Below are positions 1-7,698 of a stretch of 64,000 nucleotides of DNA, piece by piece (within the stretch, counting starts at the first letter, position 1; each line of letters begins with the position of its first letter). The DNA lies in contig NZ_JACIDJ010000003.1 of the NCBI RefSeq assembly GCF_014196305.1, positions 248,001-312,000 on the forward strand, given 5' to 3'. Source of the stretch: Roseococcus suduntuyensis. Its GTDB lineage: Bacteria; Pseudomonadota; Alphaproteobacteria; Acetobacterales; Acetobacteraceae. The notes under the pieces were generated by a model. It made no database searches. It was given only the letters and a program-made list of their open reading frames with translations, and had not been told where the DNA came from. The position numbers and the translations under genes were made by a program.

Positions 1-926
1 GCTCCTCCTACGTGATCCATGTGGGGCATGCGGTCGAAGCCATCATCCAGGGCAAGTGCAACGTCGCGCTGATCACGCTCGCCGGCCGTCCGCGCGCCGA
101 GGGCATGCAGACCGGCACCGCCGTGCGCAGCTTCGGCGCGGGCGTGCCCGATGAGAGCTTCGAGCTGCCCTATGGCCGCACCATCGCCACCATGCACGCC
201 ATGGTCGCGACCCGGCACATGTACGAGTTCGGCACGACCAGCGAGCAGCTCGCCTGGATCAAGGTCGCGGCCTCGACCCATGCGCAGTACAACCCGCACG
301 CCATGCTGCCCAAGGTCGTGACGGTCGAGGATGTGGTGAACTCGCCCATGGTGGCGGACCCGCTGCATCGCCTTGACTGCTGCGTGATTTCCGATGGCGG
401 CGGCGCGCTGATCGTCGCACGTCCCGAGATCGCCAAGACGCTGAACCGCCCCAAGGTGGGCGTGAAGGGCTGGGGCGAGGCCTACAAGCACCAGAACGCG
501 GGCGGCATCGACCTCACCTACTCCGCCGCCGCCATGTCCGGGCCGATGGCCTTCAACAAGGCCGGCGTGAAGCCCGCCGACATCAAGTACGCCTCGATCT
601 ATGACAGCTTCACCATCTCGGTGCTGGTGCAGCTCGAAGACCTCGGCTTCTGCGAGAAGGGCAAGGGCGGCCAGTTCGTGCAGGATGGCGGCCTGATCTC
701 GGGCGTGGGTAAGCTGCCCTTCAACACCGATGGCGGCGGTCTGTGCAACAACCACCCGTCCAACCGCGGCGGCATGACCAAGGTGATCGAGGCGGTGCGC
801 CAGGCGCGTGGCGAGGCCCACCCGAAGGTGCAGGTCCCCAACGCCGACCTCGTGCTCGCCAACGGCAAGGGCGGCAACCTCGGCACGCGGCATGGCTGCG
901 GCACCGTCATCCTGGAGAGGGAGTGA
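1..926 (+). CDS. Thiolase family protein (acetyl-CoA acetyltransferase / SCP-x type), 5' end outside window
   Basis: The open frame enters from the left edge (first whole codon at position 3), so only about the last 307 residues are present. The visible part is thiolase C-terminal sequence of the SCP-x/thiolase-like group: a Gly-rich GGGLCNNHPSNRGG segment holding the family His, and a terminal HGCGTVIL segment with the Cys that acts as base in thiolases. The nucleophilic Cys of the N-terminal half would lie off the window. It is followed 5 nt later by a DUF35 OB-fold gene; such pairs are typical of non-canonical thiolases of acyl-CoA or sterol-like metabolism. The family is secure, the substrate unknown. 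Confidence 0.9.
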   Translation, partial: SSYVIHVGHAVEAIIQGKCNVALITLAGRPRAEGMQTGTAVRSFGAGVPDESFELPYGRTIATMHAMVATRHMYEFGTTSEQLAWIKVAASTHAQYNPHAMLPKVVTVEDVVNSPMVADPLHRLDCCVISDGGGALIVARPEIAKTLNRPKVGVKGWGEAYKHQNAGGIDLTYSAAAMSGPMAFNKAGVKPADIKYASIYDSFTISVLVQLEDLGFCEKGKGGQFVQDGGLISGVGKLPFNTDGGGLCNNHPSNRGGMTKVIEAVRQARGEAHPKVQVPNADLVLANGKGGNLGTRHGCGTVILERE

Positions 927-931
927 TCACC

Positions 932-1330
932 ATGGCAACGCAAGCCTTTGACCGCACGCCCCAGGCGCCCGCGGAAAGCCCCGACAACAAGCCCTATTTT
1001 GACGGCTGCCGCGAAGGCAAGCTGATCCTGGGCAAGTGCAAGGACACGGGGAAGGTCTTCCACTACCCGCGCCATGTCTCGCCCTTCACGCTCTCGAACA
1101 ATGTCGAGTTCGTGGAGGCCAAGGGCACGGGCGAGATCTACTCCTGGTCCGTGGCCCGCGGGAAGGAGCCCTTCTGCGTGGCCTATGTGAAGCTCGACGA
1201 AGGGCCGATCATGCTGACCAACATCATCGAGTGCGACCTCGATGCGCTGGCCTGCGGCCAGAAGGTGAAGGTGAAGTTCCGCGCCACCGAGGGCGATGGC
1301 GCCCCGGTGCCGATGTTCGTGCTCGCCTGA
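932..1330 (+). CDS. DUF35 OB-fold acyl-CoA-associated protein, partner of the upstream thiolase
   Basis: A 132-residue protein starting at the ATG at 932, just after the thiolase stop, with GGAGAGGGAG upstream as ribosome binding site. It reads as a DUF35 protein: an N-terminal PYFDGCREGKL helix, a short knuckle ending HYPR, then an OB-fold from about residue 50. The rubredoxin-like zinc knuckle that normally carries four cysteines is degenerate: only Cys in GKCKDTGK is at a recognisable position, so zinc binding is doubtful. Partners of this kind support thiolase activity by binding acyl-CoA. The pairing supports the family call; the reaction is not predictable. Confidence 0.8.
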   Translation: MATQAFDRTPQAPAESPDNKPYFDGCREGKLILGKCKDTGKVFHYPRHVSPFTLSNNVEFVEAKGTGEIYSWSVARGKEPFCVAYVKLDEGPIMLTNIIECDLDALACGQKVKVKFRATEGDGAPVPMFVLA

Positions 1331-1394
1331 ATGTGAACACCACCGGGCGGGGGGCCTCCCTGCCCGGTGGACATCGCCGCCCAGGAGCCCCGGC

Positions 1395-2057
1395 ATGACC
1401 CTCCCCGTCAACGAAGCCTATTTCGGCAACGGCCGGCTGCGGGCGGAGATGGAGGGCTTCCAGTTCAGCGATGACGGCAGCCCCGTCATCACCTCGGACC
1501 CCAACCCCGACCCTTCCCGCCGCAACTCGGCCGGCGTCTTTGCCCGCAATGGCGGCATGGTGGCGGTGCGCCGCGTCACCTACTACCAGGGCGACCTGAT
1601 GATGCGCTTCGCGAGCCCCAGCCGGATGCCGGCGGGCCATGGCGCGGCGGACCTGCTGAACTCCCCCTGGTGGATCGAACAGGACCGCATGGTGCTGCTC
1701 ATCACCCGCGCGCGCGAGGCGGCGGTGCCGCTGGTCGAGATGGCCCGGCGCCAGCTCGCCCTGCCCGAGACCTTCACCGATGCCGACCAGATCCTGGCCG
1801 TGCGCCCCCGCGCCGGCCTGCTGCTGGGCGCCTGGGCGGGCCGTGGGCTGACCGCGGAGGGGGCGGGCGAGCGGCGCATCGTCGCGGGCGGCGAGGCGCC
1901 GCACCTGCACATGGAGCAGCTCTACATCCCGGGCCTCGGCCCCATGGGCGGCGGCTATGCCGAGGGGCGGCGCAATGCCGAGGCGTGGTTCGACCTGGCC
2001 ACCTTCAAGACCTACGACCCCAACGCCCCGGGCTTCCGCCCCTACGCGATGCGCTGA
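1395..2057 (+). CDS. Conserved hypothetical protein, 220 aa
   Basis: Starts at ATG 1395 (upstream CAGGAG near 1382). No signal peptide or membrane segment is visible. The protein has a mixed composition, a WWIEQDR segment near residue 95, and a Gly-rich MEQLYIPGLGPMGGGYAEG segment near residue 175. I do not recognise a family. It lies 64 nt after the DUF35 gene on the same strand and may be cotranscribed with the thiolase pair, which would suggest a role in the same acyl-CoA pathway; that is inference only. It converges on the SDR gene that ends at 2135. Confidence 0.7.
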   Translation: MTLPVNEAYFGNGRLRAEMEGFQFSDDGSPVITSDPNPDPSRRNSAGVFARNGGMVAVRRVTYYQGDLMMRFASPSRMPAGHGAADLLNSPWWIEQDRMVLLITRAREAAVPLVEMARRQLALPETFTDADQILAVRPRAGLLLGAWAGRGLTAEGAGERRIVAGGEAPHLHMEQLYIPGLGPMGGGYAEGRRNAEAWFDLATFKTYDPNAPGFRPYAMR

Positions 2058-2134
2058 CCCGCCCGCGCGGATGCCGCCGGCCCGGCGTCTGGCGCGCACA
2101 AGGGTGGAACCCGTGCGCGCGCCGCGTGGTCGCC

Positions 2135-2917
2135 TCAGCCCATGGACGAGTTGAACGCGCCGCCATCCATCACGAGGTTCTGCCCCACGATGAAGCCCGC
2201 CTGCGCGCTGCACAGGAAGGCGCAGGCGCGGCCGAATTCGTCGGGGTCGCCCAGGCGTCCGGCGGGGTTGCGCGCGGCATTGGCCGCCAACTCCTCCTCC
2301 GCCGTCTTGCCGCTCTTGGCCGCCGCGGCCACGGCGTTGCCGCGCAGCCGGTCGGTCAGGAAGGGGCCGGGCAGCAACCCGTTGATGGTGACGTTGTGCG
2401 CCGCCACCTGGCGCGCCAGGCCCGCGACGAACCCCGTCAGCCCCGCGCGCGCGCCATTGCTCATGCCCAGCGCCGGGATGGGCGCCTTCACCGAGGCCGA
2501 GGTGATGTTCACGATGCGCCCGAAACGCCGCGCGATCATGCCATCCACCACCGAGCGGATCAGGAAGATCGGCGTCAGCATGTTGGCGTCGAGCGCCTTG
2601 ATCCAGGCGTCGCGCTCCCAGTCGCGGAAATCGCCCGGCGGCGGCCCGCCCGCGTTGTTGATGAGGATGTCGGGCTCCGGGCAGGCGGCGAGTGCGGCGG
2701 CGCGGCCTTCCTCGGTGGTGATGTCGCCGGCGACGGCCGTCACATCGGCGCCGGTGGCGGCGCGGATTTCGGCCGCCGTGGCCTCCAGCGCCTCACGCCC
2801 GCGGGCGGTGATGACGAGGCGCACGCCCTCGCCCGCCAATGCAAACGCGCAGGCGCGGCCGAGGCCCTTGCTGGCCGCGCAGACGATCGCGCTGCGGCCC
2901 TTGATGCCGAGGTCCAT
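2135..2917 (-). CDS. Atypical short-chain dehydrogenase/reductase lacking the catalytic Tyr-Lys pair
   Basis: A 260-residue SDR of FabG-like length. The Rossmann loop reads AASKGLG (residues 14-20) and the NNAGG motif is at 87-91. Aligned with FabG, the active-site Ser is kept (Ser140 in NITS), but the YxxxK motif is replaced: Ser153 stands in place of Tyr and Arg157 in place of Lys (SNGAR). Ordinary carbonyl reduction by the SDR mechanism is therefore unlikely; the protein may use another chemistry or act non-catalytically. It is last in a minus-strand run after the DUF192 gene (26-nt gap), so it may be cotranscribed with it. Confidence 0.85.
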   Translation of the reverse strand: MDLGIKGRSAIVCAASKGLGRACAFALAGEGVRLVITARGREALEATAAEIRAATGADVTAVAGDITTEEGRAAALAACPEPDILINNAGGPPPGDFRDWERDAWIKALDANMLTPIFLIRSVVDGMIARRFGRIVNITSASVKAPIPALGMSNGARAGLTGFVAGLARQVAAHNVTINGLLPGPFLTDRLRGNAVAAAAKSGKTAEEELAANAARNPAGRLGDPDEFGRACAFLCSAQAGFIVGQNLVMDGGAFNSSMG

Positions 2918-2943
2918 GGTTCACTCTCCCTTGTTGGTGAAGT

Positions 2944-3432
2944 TCAGCGGGCGGTGCCGAAGATGTGGTGCTCGACCACATCGCCGACGCGCAGCCCGAA
3001 GCGTTCGGCGGCGCCCGCCTGCAATTCCAGCGTCGCGCGCACGGGGCCGCGGCTGTCGATGGTGGCGAGGCTCAGCGGTGTGGCGCGCTCATGGATGCGA
3101 TGGATGCGGCCATCGGCGCGGATGAACACCATGTCGAGCGAGATGAGCGTGTTGCGCATCCACATGGAGCTTTCGCGCGGGGCGCCCCAGTCGAAGAGCA
3201 TGCCCTCATCGGGCTCCATGCTGCTGCGGAACATCATGCCCACCATCTGCTGGTCCGGGCTCAGCGCCATCTCGGTGCGGAAGGTGTGGCGGGTGCCGTC
3301 GCGGGTGACGATGACCAGCGGTTCCGTGGGCAGGCGTGGCTGGGGGCGGTCCACGCCGGGCTGCGCGACCGCCGCGAAAGGGGCCAGCAGGAGGGCGAGC
3401 AGGAAGGGGCGCTTCTTCATGGCGCGCATCAT
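2944..3432 (-). CDS. DUF192 family secreted protein
   Basis: About 162 residues, with an N-terminal signal peptide (KKRP then LLALLLAPFAAVA, probable cleavage before QPG) and a DUF192 domain filling the rest: MALSPDQQMVGMMFR, then the hallmark GMLFDWG and MWMRNTLISLDMVFI segments. These are small periplasmic proteins of unknown function. The chosen start at 3432 forms an ATGA overlap with the stop of the histone-deacetylase-like gene, implying translational coupling; the Met codon at 3420 (MKKRP) is an alternative that gives a cleaner signal peptide. Confidence 0.85.
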   Translation of the reverse strand: MMRAMKKRPFLLALLLAPFAAVAQPGVDRPQPRLPTEPLVIVTRDGTRHTFRTEMALSPDQQMVGMMFRSSMEPDEGMLFDWGAPRESSMWMRNTLISLDMVFIRADGRIHRIHERATPLSLATIDSRGPVRATLELQAGAAERFGLRVGDVVEHHIFGTAR

Positions 3433-4550
3433 GCCATGGCGAAGAGGCTTTCGGGCAGCCCCCGGGCGAGCAGGGCGCGCACCTCCGCGCGCACCGGGCC
3501 CTCGCGGGGGGCGTCGAGCAGGGTGGTGAACCAGTGCGGCGCGGGGTTGCGGCCGGCGGCGCGGTGGAAGCTGAGGCCGCGCAGCACGGATTCGGCCGCC
3601 TCCGGCAGGCGCAGCGGCGGGGCGATGCCGTTCAGCTCCGCCCAGGCCAGTGCCCAGCAGCGCGCCACGGACCAGGGGTTGTAGCCCCCTCCCCCCAGGA
3701 CCATCAGCCGCGGCGCGGCCCCGCGCAGGCAGGCCACGAGGTCGCGATGGGCGTTGTTGGAGAGGGCCAGGCGCGACAGCGGGTCCTCCAGCAGCGCGTC
3801 CGAGCCGCATTGCAGCATGATGGCCTCAGGGCGCAGGCGGGCGATGAGGGGTTCGATCAGGCCCTCGCGCAGGGCGCGCATCTCGGTGTCATGGAAGCCC
3901 GCGGGCACGGGCAGGTTCAACGCCTGGCCGCCCGCCACGTCCTCGGCCACGCCGGAAAAGGGCCAGCGCGCGCCCTCATGGATGGAGACGGTGATGACGC
4001 GCGGCTCATCCTGGAAGGCATCCTGCACGCCATCGCCGTGATGCGCGTCCACGTCGAGGTAGAGGAGGCGCGTCAGCCCCTGGTCCATCCAGGCGAGCAG
4101 CCCCAGCACCGCATCGTTCACATAGCAGAAGCCCGACGCGCGATCGCGGCGGCCATGATGCGTGCCGCCGCCCGGCACATGCACCACGCCGCCATGGCGC
4201 GTCAGCTCAGCGGCCAGCAGCACGCCACCCGCGCTGGTGGCGGGGCGGCGGAAGACCTCGCGATAGACGGGGTTGCCATCGGCGCCGATGCGGAAGCGCT
4301 CGCGGTCTTCGGGGCTAACAGCTTGCGCTTCCTCGGCGCGTTGAAGGGCCGCGATATAGCCGGGGTCGTGGAAGCGCGTGAGGGCCGCGACATCCGCCAT
4401 GGGGCTGTCGCGGTATTGCGCCTCCTCCACCCAGCCCAGCGCCCGGATCAGGTCGAGCGTGGTGGAGACGCGCGGGATGGCCAGCGGGTGCTTGGGGCCG
4501 TAGGTGGAGCGGCGGTAGATCTCGCTGCCCACCAGCAGCGGCGGGCTCAA
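3429..4550 (-). CDS. Histone deacetylase-family protein (AcuC / acetylpolyamine amidohydrolase type)
   Basis: A 373-residue class II-like deacetylase. Visible active-site elements are GGGTHHGRRDRASGFCYVND (about residues 135-155), the zinc-binding YLDVDAHHGDGV (Asp and His ligands), SIHEG, LQCGSDALLEDP, and GGGGYNP near residue 275 before the C-terminal helices. These enzymes remove acetyl groups from lysine or small amines; the bacterial substrate cannot be read from sequence. It overlaps by 4 nt both the preceding PEP-mutase family gene (4547-4550) and the following DUF192 gene, so it sits mid-operon. Confidence 0.9.
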   Translation of the reverse strand: MSPPLLVGSEIYRRSTYGPKHPLAIPRVSTTLDLIRALGWVEEAQYRDSPMADVAALTRFHDPGYIAALQRAEEAQAVSPEDRERFRIGADGNPVYREVFRRPATSAGGVLLAAELTRHGGVVHVPGGGTHHGRRDRASGFCYVNDAVLGLLAWMDQGLTRLLYLDVDAHHGDGVQDAFQDEPRVITVSIHEGARWPFSGVAEDVAGGQALNLPVPAGFHDTEMRALREGLIEPLIARLRPEAIMLQCGSDALLEDPLSRLALSNNAHRDLVACLRGAAPRLMVLGGGGYNPWSVARCWALAWAELNGIAPPLRLPEAAESVLRGLSFHRAAGRNPAPHWFTTLLDAPREGPVRAEVRALLARGLPESLFAMA

Positions 4551-5470
4551 TTGTTTTGCGGCATGCCCTCGGGGATGATGGTCCGCACCAGGCTCGCGTC
4601 CAGCTCCTCGTATTCATGGTAGCGGATGGTGGCGTAGAGCTCGGCACGCGTCTGCATGCGGTCGAGCGCCCCCTGGGTGCCGCCCTCGGCCGCGATCTGG
4701 GCGTAGAGCTTCTCCCAGGCCTTGGCCGCGATCCGCAGGTGGGAGACGGGCCAGATCACCATGGAATAGCCCATGGATTCGAACTCGGCCGCGGTGAAGA
4801 AGGGGGTGCGGCCGAACTCGGTCATGTTGGCGAGCAGCTTCACGCCCGGCATGCGGCGCGCGAACTCGATGAACATGTCGCGGGTGACCAGCGCCTCGGG
4901 GAAGATGGCGTCCGCGCCGGCTTCCAGATAACGCTTGGCGCGGTCCACGGCGGCCTCCATGCCCTCGCTCGCCACCGCGTCGGTGCGGGCGATGACGTAG
5001 AGGTGGCGCCGCGCCTTGCGGGCGGCGGCGACCTTGGCGGCCATCTCCTCCACGCTGGCGAGCTTCTTGTCGTTCAGGTGGCCGCACTTCTTGGGCAGGT
5101 GCTGGTCTTCGAGATGCACGGCGGCCGCCCCCGCATCCTCGAAGGTGCGGACCATGTGCATGACGTTCAGCGCCTCGCCATAGCCGGTGTCGCCATCCAC
5201 CAGCAGGGGCATGCCGGTGGCGCGGGCCACCTGGCGGATGTGGAAGCACACATCCTCGACGGTGATCATGCCGAGGTCGGGCAGGCCCATGGTGGCGGAC
5301 ATGGCCGCACCCGAGAGATACAGCGCCTCGAAGCCCTGCTTCTGCGCCAGCAGCGCGGCCAGGCCCAGATGCGCGCCCGGCATCTGCAGGATGTTCGGGC
5401 GGTCCAGCAGGGCGCGGAAGCGCTCGCCGGCGGGGCGGTCGGGGAGGTCGGCGCCGATCACATAGGGCAT
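4547..5470 (-). CDS. Isocitrate lyase / PEP mutase superfamily enzyme (PrpB-like)
   Basis: A 307-residue TIM-barrel protein of the isocitrate lyase/PEP mutase superfamily. Visible are LVDGDTGYGEALN (metal and substrate loop), HLEDQHLPKKCGH, with the KKCGH catalytic loop typical of C-C-bond-cleaving members, and IARTDA. The Cys in KKCGH favours a lyase (methylisocitrate lyase, oxaloacetate decarboxylase or dimethylmalate lyase type) over PEP mutase. No prpC or prpD is nearby, so a methylcitrate-cycle role is not supported by context. Its start at 5470 lies 51 nt after the transporter stop, and its stop overlaps the next gene. Confidence 0.85.
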   Translation of the reverse strand: MPYVIGADLPDRPAGERFRALLDRPNILQMPGAHLGLAALLAQKQGFEALYLSGAAMSATMGLPDLGMITVEDVCFHIRQVARATGMPLLVDGDTGYGEALNVMHMVRTFEDAGAAAVHLEDQHLPKKCGHLNDKKLASVEEMAAKVAAARKARRHLYVIARTDAVASEGMEAAVDRAKRYLEAGADAIFPEALVTRDMFIEFARRMPGVKLLANMTEFGRTPFFTAAEFESMGYSMVIWPVSHLRIAAKAWEKLYAQIAAEGGTQGALDRMQTRAELYATIRYHEYEELDASLVRTIIPEGMPQNN

Positions 5471-5521
5471 GGGCGGGGCTCCGGTCTGGGCGTGATCACC
5501 GGATCACGCGGGGGAAATCGA

Positions 5522-6922
5522 TCAGATGAAGAACAGGAAGGTGCACAGCACGAAGAGCGGCACCAGGAAGAGGCAGGCCCAGGCGAAATAGCCGAAGAAG
5601 GAGGGCATCCGCACCCCGTTCTCCTCGACGATGGCCTTCACCATGAAGTTGGGCGCGTTGCCGATATAGGTGTTGGCGCCCATGAACACCGCGCCGGCCG
5701 AGATGGCGGCGAGCGTGGCCGCCCCCTGCGTCATCAGGAATTGCGGATCACCGCCCGCCAGGTTGAAGAAGACCAGGTAGGTGGGTGCGTTGTCGAGGAA
5801 GCTCGACAGCGCGCCGGTCAGCCAGAAATACACCCAGGGGATGGGCGCGCCCGCGCCATCGGAGGTCAGCGCCACGAGCGGCGCCATGGCGCCCGCGGGG
5901 CCGGCCTTCAGGATGGCGATGACCGGGCCCATGCAGAGGAAGATGGCGGCGAACAGCTTCGCCACCTCGGCCATGGCGCCCCAGGTGAAGCCATTGGCCT
6001 CGCGCAGGGTCTTGGAGGTCAGCAGCATGGAGACGGCGGTGACGCCCAGGAAGATGGCGATGGCGACCAGTCGCTCGATCCCCACGGTCTGGCCCAGCAC
6101 GGTGGTGGTGCCGGGGCTCCAGATGCCCTGGAGCAGCACGCCGAACACCACGACCAGGATCAGGCCCACATTCACCCAGCCCTCGATGGACAGGCGCACG
6201 CGCGCGCCCTCGAAGCCGGGCTTCACCGGCTCCTTCGCGTAGAGCCAGCTGTCGAGCAGGAAGTAGATGCCCAGCAGCACCACGGCGCAGACGGCGAAGG
6301 GCAGGAAGAGGTGGATGGTGGGCCAGAAGAAGGACACGCCCTTCAGGAAGCCCAGATAGAGCGGCGGGTCGCCGATGGGCGTCAGGCTGCCGCCGATGTT
6401 CGACACCAGGAAGATGAAGAACACGAAGCTGTGCACCTTGCGCGTGCGGTCCGCATTGGCGCGCAGCAACGGGCGGATCAGCAGCATGGACGCGCCCGTG
6501 GTGCCCATCATGCTGGCCAGGATGGTGCCCACGGCGAGGATGGCCGTGTTGGTCAGCGGCGTGCCCACCAGCGTGCCGCGCAGCAGCACCCCGCCGCCCG
6601 TGGTGTAGAGCGCCAGCAGCAGCACGATGAAGGGGATGTACTCGTCCACCAGCACGAAGGCGACCTCATTGCCCGCGGCGCCCACCCCGAAGATGGCGGC
6701 GAAGGGAATGAGGAAGGCCGCCCCCCAGGCGGCCGCCACCTTGCCATAGTGGTGGTGCCAGAAATGCGGCGCCAGCAGCGGCATCAGAGCGATGGAGAGC
6801 AGGATGCCCGCGAAGGGCAGGCCCCAGATCAATCCGATCTGGCTGCCATCTATGGACGCGGCATGGGCGGGGGTGACGACACAGGCGAGCAAGAGCGCGA
6901 TCAGAACCGGACGCAAGGCCAC
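5522..6922 (-). CDS. Sodium:proton antiporter / citrate transporter-like membrane protein
   Basis: A 466-residue polytopic inner-membrane protein with a cleavable-looking N-terminal segment (LIALLLACVVTPAHA) and about eleven to twelve hydrophobic helices. The conserved NIGGSLTPIGDPPLYLGFL stretch (about residue 190) and the repeat-like TLVGTPLTNTA mark the NhaD/CitMHS-like ion transporter superfamily. Direction and substrate cannot be told from sequence: Na+/H+ exchange or dicarboxylate uptake are both possible. Being first in a minus-strand run ahead of a PEP-mutase/isocitrate-lyase enzyme is compatible with organic-acid uptake. It diverges from coxG across a palindrome-rich gap. Confidence 0.8.
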   Translation of the reverse strand: MALRPVLIALLLACVVTPAHAASIDGSQIGLIWGLPFAGILLSIALMPLLAPHFWHHHYGKVAAAWGAAFLIPFAAIFGVGAAGNEVAFVLVDEYIPFIVLLLALYTTGGGVLLRGTLVGTPLTNTAILAVGTILASMMGTTGASMLLIRPLLRANADRTRKVHSFVFFIFLVSNIGGSLTPIGDPPLYLGFLKGVSFFWPTIHLFLPFAVCAVVLLGIYFLLDSWLYAKEPVKPGFEGARVRLSIEGWVNVGLILVVVFGVLLQGIWSPGTTTVLGQTVGIERLVAIAIFLGVTAVSMLLTSKTLREANGFTWGAMAEVAKLFAAIFLCMGPVIAILKAGPAGAMAPLVALTSDGAGAPIPWVYFWLTGALSSFLDNAPTYLVFFNLAGGDPQFLMTQGAATLAAISAGAVFMGANTYIGNAPNFMVKAIVEENGVRMPSFFGYFAWACLFLVPLFVLCTFLFFI

Positions 6923-7002
6923 CCCCTGGAAAAAGCGGCCAAGGCTTTCCCCAAAAAACCCCGCGCGTCAACAGAACGACCACGGTTTCCAGCCCTTGGG
7001 AC

Positions 7003-7042
7003 ACCCCCCGGCGCGCCGGGGGGTTTGCGTGGGGGCGCCCCC
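7003..7042. promoter_or_regulatory. Two adjacent perfect palindromes in a divergent intergenic region
   Basis: In the 155-nt gap between the divergent transporter and coxG genes, positions 7003-7024 form a 22-nt perfect palindrome (6 C, GG CGCG CC, 6 G, flanked by A and T), followed 6 nt later by a second perfect 12-nt palindrome at 7031-7042 (GGGGGCGCCCCC). A terminator is not needed between divergent genes, and the T run after the first is only three long. They may be operators or RNA hairpins in the coxG 5' leader. coxG has a good ribosome binding site (TAGGAGA) downstream of them. Confidence 0.5.
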
Positions 7043-7077
7043 GCCCCTAATAACGCGACAAGCTTAGGAGATATCCC

Positions 7078-7698
7078 ATGGAAATGTCCGGCGAGCGCCG
7101 GATCGAGGCGCCCCGCGCCGAGGTCTGGGCGGCCCTGAACGACCCCGAGGCGCTGAAGGCCGCCATCCCGGGCTGCGAGAGCATCGAGAAACTGTCCGAG
7201 ACCGATCTTGCGGCCCGCCTGGCCATCAAGATCGGGCCGATGGCGGCCAAGTTCTCGGCGAAGGTGAAGCTCGAAAACCTCAACCCGCCGGCCAGCTACA
7301 CCATCACCGGCGAGGGCAATGGCGGCGCCATGGGCTTCGCCAAGGGCGGCGCCGATGTCCATCTCGACGAGGTGGGCCCGACCGAAACCCTGCTGCGCTA
7401 CAGTGTGAAGGCGCAGGTGGGCGGCAAGATGGCCCAGCTCGGCGCGCGGCTGATCGACAGCACCGCCAAGCAGATGGCCGACCAGTTCTTCGACCGCTTC
7501 AAGGCGAACCTGGAGCCCAAGGTGCAGGTCGCGGCCGTGCCTGGCGCGGCACCCGCCCCGGCCGTGACGCCCGCGCCCGCGCCCGCCGCGATCTCGGTCT
7601 TCTCCCTCATCCCTTCGGAGTTTCTTGGAATGCCTCTCGTCTTCTGGATCGGCAGCGCCGGCATGCTCTTCGTGCTGTTCCTGATCTTCCTGACGTGA
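7078..7698 (+). CDS. coxG: CoxG-like SRPBCC protein with C-terminal membrane anchor
   Basis: A 206-residue protein: a START/SRPBCC fold of the carbon-monoxide-dehydrogenase subunit G family (residues 1-150; motifs ERRIEAPRAEVWAALNDPE and IPGCES), an Ala/Pro linker, and a single C-terminal hydrophobic helix (about residues 185-205) that would tether it to the membrane. In CO-oxidising bacteria CoxG helps recruit the CO dehydrogenase to the membrane. The next gene starts inside its stop codon (GTGA, 7695-7698), so it heads a tight maturation operon. The true partner may be any xanthine-oxidase-family molybdoenzyme, as no coxMSL is present here. Confidence 0.88.
   Translation: MEMSGERRIEAPRAEVWAALNDPEALKAAIPGCESIEKLSETDLAARLAIKIGPMAAKFSAKVKLENLNPPASYTITGEGNGGAMGFAKGGADVHLDEVGPTETLLRYSVKAQVGGKMAQLGARLIDSTAKQMADQFFDRFKANLEPKVQVAAVPGAAPAPAVTPAPAPAAISVFSLIPSEFLGMPLVFWIGSAGMLFVLFLIFLT

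Noticed and set aside
1670-3529. Long plus-strand frame of 619 codons
   Set aside because: Arg/Ala/Gly-rich product spanning several real genes in other frames; no ribosome binding site or domain.
4556-7138. Long plus-strand frame of 860 codons antisense to four genes
   Set aside because: A high-GC shadow: His/Gly/Ala/Arg-rich, no domain, opposite to genes with clear families.
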